Assembly: GCA_027335515.1 (NCBI GenBank)
Contig: DAHWHT010000174.1
Location: forward strand, 1-8,844
Direction: 5' to 3'
Origin: Clostridia bacterium
Lineage (GTDB): Bacteria; Bacillota_E; RBS10-35; JAJYVN01
DNA: 8,844 nucleotides
The translations under genes and the position numbers were made by a program. Below the pieces are notes generated by a model that saw only the letters and a list, made by a program, of their open reading frames with translations, was not told the origin of the DNA and did not search any database. Positions 1-6,050 of the stretch are shown here, piece by piece (within the stretch, counting starts at the first letter, position 1; every line of letters starts with the position of its first letter).

Positions 1-1
1 G

Positions 2-49
2 CGGTTGCGTGAGGCGGTGGAGGCGCACTTCCTGCGGCTGCGCGACTGA
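2..49 (+). CDS. C-terminal end of a plus-strand gene (partial)
   Basis: Fifteen in-frame codons followed by TGA read RLREAVEAHFLRLRD, an amphipathic, charged helix of the kind that often ends a soluble protein. The frame is open to the window edge, so the gene starts outside. The product cannot be identified from so few residues. Support is that the segment is coding-like and that a GC-rich inverted-repeat cluster follows 15 nt after the stop. It would be convergent with the lipoprotein gene ending at 262. Confidence 0.45.
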   Translation, partial: RLREAVEAHFLRLRD

Positions 50-63
50 CCCAACAAGACGCG

Positions 64-100
64 CCCCCGGGGGAGGCCGGCCCTAGGGCCGAGCCCGGGG
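64..100. terminator. GC-rich nested inverted repeats, possible transcription terminator
   Basis: The interval contains CCCCCGGGGG (64-73) and a perfect 12-bp palindrome GGCCCTAGGGCC (79-90). The outer arms CCCCGGG (65-71) and CCCGGGG (94-100) can pair around the inner palindrome. It lies between the stop of the partial plus-strand gene (49) and the end of the convergent lipoprotein gene (262), a sensible place for a bidirectional terminator. There is no T-run on either strand, so a canonical intrinsic terminator is not shown. A protein-binding palindrome is equally possible. Confidence 0.3.
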
Positions 101-261
101 ACGGCCAACCACCGCTTATAGCCTGCCCGCCACGGTCAAGCGGCGAGCATCCGGCGGCCACGGATACGGCCGCGATGGCAGACGTGCGGCGCATGGTCGG
201 TGATCCCCCTCGGCGAAGGGACGCCCAGTATCCCGGCGAGGTTCGCCTTGCAGCCTGCCGG

Positions 262-2379
262 TCATGGGAGTTGGCTCCAGGTCCGGCCGGCGTCCGTGGT
301 GCGCAGGAAGGCATTGCCGCCCAGGAGCCAACCGTCCTGGGAGTTGGTGAAGACCAGGCGCACGCTGTTTCCCAGTGGCATTAGCGGGAGACTGCGTGCG
401 GGCGCCGCCAGGGCGGCCGTGGCCCAGGTCTTCCCTCCGTCCACTGTGCGCCAGAGTTGCTCGCTCTGGTAACCGACTTGCACCAGCATCCAGCCGTCGC
501 TGGGGTTGGCAAATGCCAGGCCCTGCACCGTAGTGTCGCCGGGCAGCCGCCGGATCACGCTCCAGTTGGCGCCCCCGTCGGCGGTGGCGCTGACCTGCGG
601 CCCACCCTTGCCGGAGAGCGCCATCAAGCCGTGCCGCAGATCCGTAAAGGCCATCTCGGTCCAAGTCCCCGGCGGTCGGGGCAGGGAGAACTGCTGGGTC
701 CACTTGCTGCCCTCGTTCGTAGTGGTATCCAAGAGCGTGGCGGGAAAGCCCTCCACCTGCATCAAGCCCGCTCCGCTGCCAAAGAGATGGAGGTAGGGGT
801 GAAAGGGCAGCACCCGGCCAGGCGGCAGGGGCGGCGTGTGCGCGACCGTCCAGTTACGGCCCCCGTCGGTGGTGGCCAGCAACTCCATCTGCACGGGCGA
901 CCCGCTTGTGGTGCCCAGTACCCAGCCGTGCTGGCTGTCCGCGAAGGACAGACTCCTGGCTTGCAGATGGGCAGGCAGGGTTGCGATCTGGTGCCAACGG
1001 AGGCCGGCATCGGTGGTGGCCAGAATCGCTTGCGTATTCGACGGGAGGCCCAGCCCGTAGCCCACTGTATTCGAGACGAAGCTGATGTCGTTGCTTGGCG
1101 CCAGCGCCGGCAGGACCTGGGTCCAGGTGCTGCCGCCATCGGTGGTGTGGATTAGGAAGTTGCGGCTCTGGGGTCGGTCGCTCAGAGCCCAACCGTCGGT
1201 CGCCGACGTCAACGAGATCTGGCGGATGCTCCATGTCTGATGGGTGACCGACCGCCAGCTCGTACCGCCGTCGGTCGTGGTGTAGACCATACCGGCGAAC
1301 GGCGCGGCGCCGGCATCCACCGCGACCCAGCCGACCGTGGGGGTCACGAAGGTGGGCGGTCCCACCACGAGGCGCCCATTGATGAACTCGCCCCGTTCAA
1401 CGCTCCACCGGGCTCCGCCGTCCACCGTGCGATACAAGGTCCCCCGGTCCGTGGCGAAATCCTTCACGTACAGCCAGCCGTCCTTGGCATCGACAAAGCC
1501 GACCCCGGTGTCCAGCCCCCCGCTGGCGGAAATCTGCTTCTGGACGTGCCAAGCACCGCCAGCGTCGGTGGTGGCCAGGACCTCGACCCGGTGATGGCCA
1601 CCACGCGCGCCGACGCTGCCTACAACCCAGCCCTGGCGAGCGCTGATGAAGCTGGAGCCGATCGGAGTGAAGCTGGCGGGGAAGGCCAGCGGCGTCCAGT
1701 TCTTCCCCCCGGTGGCCGTGCTCAGCACGGTTTCTCCTACGGTCGCGAGCGCCCGGGCAGTACCGAAGGCCTGAATGTGGGCCTCCAACTGGCCGGTGAG
1801 GGTGTTAAGACTCGCCGGCATGGCCTCGTGCCACTGCTCCTGCCACGAGCGGCCGCCGTCCGTCGTATCCAGAATGCTGACCTCCGTGCAGCCGGAAGGT
1901 GCGTTGCACCCCTGCGTGGCCACCGCCCACCCGTGCAAGCCGTCGGCAAAGCCCAGAGCCAGAACGTTGGTCGCGGATAGGGTGCTGGCCGCCCAACTTT
2001 GGCCGCCATTGGCCGTGCGCAGGATCGTGGTGGTGGATCCGCGCGCGCCGGTGCCCGCCACCCAACCGGTGTTGCCGTTCACGAAGTCCATGGCCGTGAG
2101 GTTCGGGGGCACCTCCACGCTCACCGCCCCCGGCGATCGCCGTCCCGATAGGGGAGCGGTCGTGGCGGAGGTGCCCTTCGACGCAACCGTGGACGCTTGC
2201 GCCGGGACCGAGGACGCGTTGGATGCGCTGGGTCGCGGCGCAAGCGTCGACGTGACCTTGCTTCCCGCAGCCACACTACGGGTGGCCGCCGACGAGTGCG
2301 GCTCCTGCGCGGTGGTTCCGCATGCCGTGAGCAGCAACGAGAGTCCGGCCGACGCCGCGGCCCTCCAGAACGAACGCAC
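262..2379 (-). CDS. Secreted lipoprotein with 13 Asp-box (BNR/Ycf48-like) beta-propeller repeats
   Basis: I chose the GTG start at 2379 because a perfect GGAGGT (2386-2391) precedes it by 6 nt; the frame stays open to an ATG at 2448 without such support. The 705-residue product begins with a lipoprotein signal: MRSFWR, a short hydrophobic stretch, and the lipobox LTAC with Cys20, so it is probably anchored to the outer face of the membrane. A Ser/Thr/Ala/Pro-rich linker follows (about 24-95). Thirteen Asp-box motifs of the form T-x-D/N-G/A-G-x-x-W start near residues 122, 172, 221, 270, 318, 368, 412, 455, 503, 552, 599, 645 and 694, 43-50 residues apart. Many blades also carry an aromatic-rich GW motif. 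This is the BNR/sortilin and Ycf48 (photosystem II assembly-factor-like) propeller fold; in non-phototrophs the function is unknown and may be protein or glycan binding. The box near 552 is the most degenerate. It is downstream of the cytochrome operon on the same strand, across a 464-nt gap, so probably a separate unit. Confidence 0.93.
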   Translation of the reverse strand: MRSFWRAAASAGLSLLLTACGTTAQEPHSSAATRSVAAGSKVTSTLAPRPSASNASSVPAQASTVASKGTSATTAPLSGRRSPGAVSVEVPPNLTAMDFVNGNTGWVAGTGARGSTTTILRTANGGQSWAASTLSATNVLALGFADGLHGWAVATQGCNAPSGCTEVSILDTTDGGRSWQEQWHEAMPASLNTLTGQLEAHIQAFGTARALATVGETVLSTATGGKNWTPLAFPASFTPIGSSFISARQGWVVGSVGARGGHHRVEVLATTDAGGAWHVQKQISASGGLDTGVGFVDAKDGWLYVKDFATDRGTLYRTVDGGARWSVERGEFINGRLVVGPPTFVTPTVGWVAVDAGAAPFAGMVYTTTDGGTSWRSVTHQTWSIRQISLTSATDGWALSDRPQSRNFLIHTTDGGSTWTQVLPALAPSNDISFVSNTVGYGLGLPSNTQAILATTDAGLRWHQIATLPAHLQARSLSFADSQHGWVLGTTSGSPVQMELLATTDGGRNWTVAHTPPLPPGRVLPFHPYLHLFGSGAGLMQVEGFPATLLDTTTNEGSKWTQQFSLPRPPGTWTEMAFTDLRHGLMALSGKGGPQVSATADGGANWSVIRRLPGDTTVQGLAFANPSDGWMLVQVGYQSEQLWRTVDGGKTWATAALAAPARSLPLMPLGNSVRLVFTNSQDGWLLGGNAFLRTTDAGRTWSQLP

Positions 2380-2843
2380 GCAGGCACCTCCGGCTCTCTG
2401 GACGGCGGTGGGTCGCACACGGTTCCCGCCCACGCAAAAGCTGCCCACAGGACCGGGATAGGCTCAGAGCACAAAGAGTCTGCGCCCATCCGGATTGGCG
2501 GATTGGCGGGTGACATCCACGCCTGGGCAGCACCCTGGGTGCACCGCGCGGATGGTGCTGGGCCCGGCGCCGTTGCTCGCAGCCCCGCGCACCAAGGGTA
2601 CCGGGGTGCGTCGCCGCCGCTTCGGCGCTCAGGCGGTCCTCACCGTGGCCGCCGGCTCACCGCTCTACGCTGGTTCGGGTTCTTCGTTGGTGTCCCTCTG
2701 TGCACACCGTCAGGAAGGAAGCACCGGGCCAACACCGCCTGACCCCAGAAGACTGCCAGGCATCCATCCAAACAGGCTACCATCTGTGCGCACGACTTGC
2801 ACAAGCGAAACACTTTCGTGCCGGATCCGCCGACACCCCGTGC
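2380..2843. other. Intergenic region between the cytochrome operon and the lipoprotein gene
   Basis: No convincing gene is seen on either strand; open frames here have arbitrary composition and no good ribosome binding sites. The region is GC-rich and holds several small structures. They are a tandem 8-bp repeat GGATTGGC (2492-2507), a 6-bp inverted repeat GCACCC/GGGTGC (2530-2542), arms CGCACC/GGTGCG (2588-2610) around an 11-nt loop, and a CGCCG-CTT-CGGCG hairpin near 2615-2627. Any promoter for the lipoprotein gene should be here, but I cannot pick out a good -35/-10 pair. No riboswitch that I recognise matches. Confidence 0.5.
2386..2391 (-). promoter_or_regulatory. Shine-Dalgarno that sets the GTG start of the lipoprotein gene
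   Basis: On the minus strand this reads GGAGGT, six nucleotides before GTG at 2379. It places the start exactly at the n-region of the signal peptide, removing 23 unlikely residues that the longer ATG-initiated frame would add. Confidence 0.8.
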
Positions 2844-3119
2844 CTACGAGGCATCGGTCGTGCGTTGCTTTCGCCACACGGTACGCAACCGCCGCGCCTG
2901 TGCAATCCATCGACCCGATAGGAGCATGCCACCTGAAAAGAGTGCGAGCCCAACCCAAAAGGTAGGCGCCCCACGTGCGAGACTGTGGTACACCATCCCT
3001 GTCCCCCACACACCAATCACCATACTGAGCGGCCACAACGCTATCCATCGACCATCCCAGTGAGGGACCTCGGGTACCACAGTATCCACGTTGGCCGCAC
3101 GCGTATGGTTAATCGGCAT
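2844..3119 (-). CDS. Small two-helix membrane protein of the cytochrome b operon
   Basis: This is a 91-residue protein starting at ATG 3119, with AGGAGGG 8 nt upstream. The start lies inside the end of the preceding gene, overlapping it by 11 nt, which indicates translational coupling. The frame extends far upstream, but that part is the shadow of the preceding gene. Two hydrophobic segments are visible (about 25-46 and 54-74) joined by a short loop, with a strongly basic C-terminal tail (RRLRTVWRKQR), predicting both ends in the cytoplasm. I do not recognise a family. By position and topology it is likely a small accessory or assembly subunit of the b-type cytochrome complex; this is inference from context only. 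Confidence 0.8.
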   Translation of the reverse strand: MPINHTRAANVDTVVPEVPHWDGRWIALWPLSMVIGVWGTGMVYHSLARGAPTFWVGLALFSGGMLLSGRWIAQARRLRTVWRKQRTTDAS

Positions 3120-4077
3120 GCTCCGTACCCTCCTCCATCCAATTCCCGCGCGCATCTCGCGATTGTGGCAGTGCCCGCGACCGATCGCCGCGCACCCACC
3201 GGTAATAGTCCCGCCAAATCCAGCGATAGATGCGCGCTCGCCGAGGAACGTCACGTACAACCGGCAAGACCGGGACCAGCAACAATAGCGCGAATAGCAA
3301 ACCCATGGTTCCAGCAGCCATGAGATCGCCGTTTGGAGAAATGCTGTACGGCGGGATTTGGTACAGAAACGAATAAGGGGCGACCCACCAAGGACCTGGA
3401 TACGGACCTTCTTCGTGCAATATACCCCATTGGTTTCCGAGCAAGTTGCGACGGCCAGCGATTGCGTGGAGGGCCTTGCCTTGCAGAAACAACAGGCTGT
3501 TCTGAACACTGTAATGGTATACAGAACCAGGTCCGTTGATTGCTGCAGCCAATAGGCCAGCCCGCGCAAGATCCAGTTCTGCCTGCATCATCACGGGTAC
3601 CGGTCCACTTGCGGCCGCTTGGCCAGACGGCAGGTGGATGGTGCCGCCCGCCGTTATGCGAGCCGTCTGTAATGCCGCCAGAAAGGCAGTACCCCACGCC
3701 TCCTGTTTGCCATGCGTTGCATGGGACCATCGATCCAGCGCCTTGCCCACTGCCGGATCCAACCCGGCTGCCCGCCGCAACGGCGAGAGCACATCGACCT
3801 GCGGAGGATCGACTGGACGCGTCACCCCGAACCATTTTTCGGGTGCCACAGGACCCAGGTGCTGATAGGTGCCGACAGAGTGGTACGGCGGACCCCGGCG
3901 CGCAATGCGACTCGTGCCAAGGAGGTCACGCATTGCGGTTGCCACCACCATACGTGGGTCGGTGCGCGCCACTTGACGAATCGTAATCGCCGGGCTGTAG
4001 GGCCCACCAAAAACCGCAGCGCAGGACACCACGAGGACAAGGACGATGCCGAAGGCCACCAAGGCTTCCTTGACCAT
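3109..4077 (-). CDS. Diverged cytochrome b subunit IV-like membrane protein with large insertion
   Basis: The chosen start is ATG 4077 (GGAG 6 nt upstream), giving 322 residues; the frame is open further, but that part overlaps the cytochrome b gene and looks non-coding. A membrane helix lies at about 6-24, directly after MVKEAL, resembling the HVLKEL-helix start of the cytochrome b C-terminal domain. A soluble region of roughly 225 residues follows (GTSRIARRGPPYH near 54-66, the conserved-looking QHLGPVAPEKWFG at 72-84, NQWGILHEEGPYPG near 215-228). Then comes GPWWVAPYSFLYQIPP (228-243), which lines up with the PEWY-to-ILRSIP segment of subunit IV, and a second helix (about 252-275) ending in a basic, aromatic tail (YRWIWRDYYR). 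I recall similar proteins next to split cytochrome b genes in Actinomycetota, Chloroflexota and Sulfobacillus-like bacteria, but cannot check that. It sits 154 nt downstream of the cytochrome b gene and overlaps the next gene. Role as partner subunit is likely; true homology to subunit IV is inference. Confidence 0.85.
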   Translation of the reverse strand: MVKEALVAFGIVLVLVVSCAAVFGGPYSPAITIRQVARTDPRMVVATAMRDLLGTSRIARRGPPYHSVGTYQHLGPVAPEKWFGVTRPVDPPQVDVLSPLRRAAGLDPAVGKALDRWSHATHGKQEAWGTAFLAALQTARITAGGTIHLPSGQAAASGPVPVMMQAELDLARAGLLAAAINGPGSVYHYSVQNSLLFLQGKALHAIAGRRNLLGNQWGILHEEGPYPGPWWVAPYSFLYQIPPYSISPNGDLMAAGTMGLLFALLLLVPVLPVVRDVPRRARIYRWIWRDYYRWVRGDRSRALPQSRDARGNWMEEGTEHAD

Positions 4078-4231
4078 GTCGAACTCCACAGTCGGAAGAT
4101 GCTCGGCCGGAATACTTGCTCTTTCTTCTGGAGATCGCGTCAGAGACTCCCCCCGTCTGGTGGAAAGTGTGGCCTCATAGGTATGGCAGTTGCTCCCTAT
4201 GCGCCGGTGGTGCCATGCGCACCCGGTGTGC
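4078..4231 (-). other. 154-nt spacer inside the cytochrome operon
   Basis: The space between the cytochrome b stop and the ATG of the next gene is unusually long for an operon whose last two genes overlap. It contains only very short frames (about a dozen codons) on the minus strand. The in-frame extension of the 322-residue protein runs through it, and its last stretch (PAEHLPTVEFD) could be coding if an earlier non-ATG start is used. No terminator is visible. Confidence 0.35.
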
Positions 4232-4993
4232 TCACGCTTCTTGCCGGTTGGCCTTGTCGCCATCGGACTGAGGCTGCCGCTCAACTGGATCCGCCGGGTA
4301 TGGAGGAGCCAGCCCCTTGGAGCGAACGAGGATAAGATGGGTGGTTACAAGCAACACCAGCAAAGCAGGTAGCACAGCCACATGCAGACCGTACACTTGG
4401 CCATTGTTCAGAAGGTTAAGCCAAGAACCAAGACCCAGTGCATTGAAGGCCGCCTTTCCCTGAACTTGATTCCATTGTGAGAAGAAATCACCTCGGCTGA
4501 GATATCCGAGAAACGCCTCCACCACGGCCAAGCCGAAGGTAGCTACCCCCACCATCCATGTCAGAGTGCGCCCTTCGCGCCACGACCCCATGAAGAACTG
4601 ACTTGTCAGGTGAAGTACAAGAAAGAAGAAGAACGCTTGCGCCGACCAAAAGTGCACATCATGTACGTACCGACCTACACCCGACCGCTGCCACCAGAGG
4701 GGGCCATTAGCCACCATCGTCACACCGGACAGGATCAACATGACGAACGCGGCTAAGGTCAAGGCCCCGAAGCTGTACACCAAGGACGATACATAGAATG
4801 GCATACGGTCCGGGAAGAGAGACTCGTAAGGTAACCGCTGGCGCCAAGTATCTTGCGCTCGTTTCGTCAAGTTCACTGTGGCGGCAACCCCTTGTGCCCT
4901 GGGTACCGTCCTAACAAAGCCAGCATAAAGATTACCACGACCAACCCACCCATCAACCAGTTGCCCCATATTTGCGCTGTCACCGATACTCAC
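4232..4993 (-). CDS. b6-type cytochrome b, N-terminal haem-binding domain (four helices)
   Basis: The 253-residue product starts at GTG 4993; an ATG at codon 9 is an alternative, and neither has a strong ribosome site. After a polar N-terminus of about 65 residues come four membrane helices (about 69-95, 112-136, 145-165, 200-224). Haem ligands are clear: His114 and His128 (H-x13-H, helix B) and His204 and His219 (H-x14-H, helix D). The 14-residue spacing in helix D is typical of cytochrome b6 and Bacillus-type QcrB. The protein ends just after helix D, as in split b6-type proteins, so a separate subunit IV is expected. The helix C segment WREGRTLTW matches the conserved region before that helix, but the following GYLLPWDQ-like motif reads GYLSRGDFF. 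The position of the cysteine that carries haem c' in b6f appears to be Ser (VYSFG). It would transfer electrons from quinol across the membrane. No Rieske or cytochrome c gene is adjacent. Confidence 0.93.
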   Translation of the reverse strand: MSIGDSANMGQLVDGWVGRGNLYAGFVRTVPRAQGVAATVNLTKRAQDTWRQRLPYESLFPDRMPFYVSSLVYSFGALTLAAFVMLILSGVTMVANGPLWWQRSGVGRYVHDVHFWSAQAFFFFLVLHLTSQFFMGSWREGRTLTWMVGVATFGLAVVEAFLGYLSRGDFFSQWNQVQGKAAFNALGLGSWLNLLNNGQVYGLHVAVLPALLVLLVTTHLILVRSKGLAPPYPADPVERQPQSDGDKANRQEA

Positions 4994-5234
4994 CTCACGT
5001 GGTCCAGCCTGCTCCCGCCGAGCAATTGCTGTCTATGGTCTGAACGGCCCCCTCGCCCCGGTCCATTGGTTGTCTCGAAGCGGTCCGGATTGACCTGCGC
5101 ACGGAATCGTCATCGGGTGCGGCTCTTGTGACGTGGCGAACGGAACCGTCACGGCACCACGTGACGGCCTTGGTGGGAGGCTTCACGGGACTGACGCGGC
5201 CGCTGAGTCGGCGCCCGGCACCGGCGTCGCGACT
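4994..5234. other. Upstream region of the cytochrome b operon
   Basis: No credible gene is present; a 63-codon minus-strand frame ending just before the cytochrome b GTG has no recognisable features. The operon promoter is expected here, but I see no strong -35/-10 pair. The notable element is the inverted repeat at 5146-5167. Confidence 0.4.
5146..5167. promoter_or_regulatory. Perfect 8-bp inverted repeat, candidate operator for the cytochrome operon
   Basis: The arms CCGTCACG (5146-5153) and CGTGACGG (5160-5167) are exact reverse complements separated by six bases. A further GTGACG half-site copy lies at 5128-5133, and a related CACGTG core occurs just before the cytochrome b start (4996-5001). 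The element is about 155 bp upstream of the GTG at 4993. The symmetry and the extra half-site fit a dimeric regulator binding site. There is no T-run, and no gene ends close by, so a terminator is less likely. The regulator is unknown. Confidence 0.4.
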
Positions 5235-5642
5235 TCAGCGACTACCCCGACACCATCGTGCTCGACGCCGAGCCATCGTCGGCGTCTGCCCATTTGACCG
5301 GGTGATCAGTTCGTGCCACAGGCGCGACTCTTTGGGCTGACGCACCCGTCGGAACTCCAGGGGACCGAGGTCGCCACGGACGCCCTCCAGGGCCGGTTGG
5401 GGGCCAGACGCGGCCGGCGGCACCGGTGGCTTGGCTGGCGACGGTCCGCGGCACAGCGGCGGCGGCAGGTCGATCCAGCCGTCTGCGGCCATCCGCCTCA
5501 GGGCCACGCTGCATGACATGGCCTTCAGGCCACCGTCGAACTTCAGCCAGATGGCGCGGATGTCCTCGATGTCCCCAACCGTGAAGTCCCGACCGCAGTA
5601 GCGCACCGACAGCATCTGGGGACGAGTCCCTGTTGTGCTCAT
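5235..5642 (-). pseudogene. DUF4338 (DruA-like) gene remnant, internally deleted and truncated
   Basis: The 135-residue frame contains the N-terminal hallmarks of DUF4338 proteins: VRYCGRDFT (13-21), then DIEDIRA, DGGLKAMSCSVALRRM (36-51), DGWIDLPPP, and LGPLEFRRV through LWHELITR (92-115). Members I know of are usually about 300-400 residues and have roughly 20-25 residues between the IRA and GGLK motifs that are missing here, where IRAIWLKFDGGLK is joined directly. After LWHELITRS the match stops and the frame runs into unrelated Arg-rich sequence, so most of the protein is lost. DUF4338 includes DruA of the Druantia anti-phage system and also many solitary, mobile-looking copies. No other Druantia gene is nearby, so this is best seen as a decayed copy. 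If initiated, ATG 5615 is the likely original start. Confidence 0.7.
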
Positions 5643-6050
5643 ACCCTACACGGTAGGAAAACATGTCCCCTATGTCCAAGGGAGCACCTGTTCCCGTCCT
5701 CGTGCCGTCGGCCTAGACCGGCCCACTCACCTCAGCCTTGAATCTGCGAAACTCCACCGGGTGCCTCCTGTACGATCGCCCTTCTTGCTGGGTGACGGTT
5801 CGGCCGTGAGTGAAGGAGAAGCGGCGCGGTCGATGGCCGTTCGGTGATGGCAACGGTAGCGGCCGGGTGGCGGATTGTGGATGGCTGTAAGGTGCCGCGC
5901 TCAGGCCGGGTCCGCTGACGCGCGCCACGGGCCGCGGGGTGTTTGCGGGCATCGCGCGGCACAGCCGTTTGCATTGCCGTCGCCTTTGTGCTACGGTTGC
6001 GTCGGATGATGCAAATGGTTCCTGAGAAATCGCTCGGGAGGCCCGCCACA
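5643..6050. other. Gene-poor region with possible insertion-sequence remnants
   Basis: No intact gene is seen. At 5652-5677 the minus strand carries two close copies of a GGACAT motif within a GGGGACATGTTTTCC context, resembling the ends of IS21/IS481-like elements. At 5713-5775 the minus strand encodes RRHPVEFRRFKAEVSG before a stop, recalling the PVEFKAEV start of some IS3/IS66 orfA proteins but with an insertion. A weak promoter-like pair for the downstream ATPase is TTGCAT (5969-5974) with TACGGT (5992-5997), spaced 17 nt. All three are low-confidence readings. Confidence 0.35.

Noticed and set aside
457..1155. Long plus-strand open frame of 232 codons inside the lipoprotein region
   Set aside because: It is antisense to the Asp-box gene; its repeated GGG/VGG patterns mirror the reverse complement of the repeat codons and it has no domain or ribosome site.
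1240..1980. 246-codon plus-strand frame
   Set aside because: Also a shadow of the lipoprotein gene, created by GC-rich codons; the opposite strand has clear protein motifs.
262..2379. Assignment of the lipoprotein as a sialidase because of BNR repeats
   Set aside because: No FRIP motif or catalytic Arg triad is visible; the repeats fit the Ycf48/sortilin-like propeller group better.
2560..2720. Possible T-box or other riboswitch upstream of the lipoprotein gene
   Set aside because: A GGTACC and several small stems caught the eye, but no conserved riboswitch or T-box core is present and the downstream product would be an unusual target.
3120..3569. Upstream extension of the 91-residue membrane protein to 241 residues
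   Set aside because: The extension overlaps the 322-residue gene in another frame, has no coherent motifs, and a good ribosome site sets the start at 3119.
4995..5186. 63-codon minus-strand frame ending just before the cytochrome b gene
   Set aside because: Position is suggestive, but there is no ribosome site or recognisable sequence, and it runs through the symmetric operator-like repeat.
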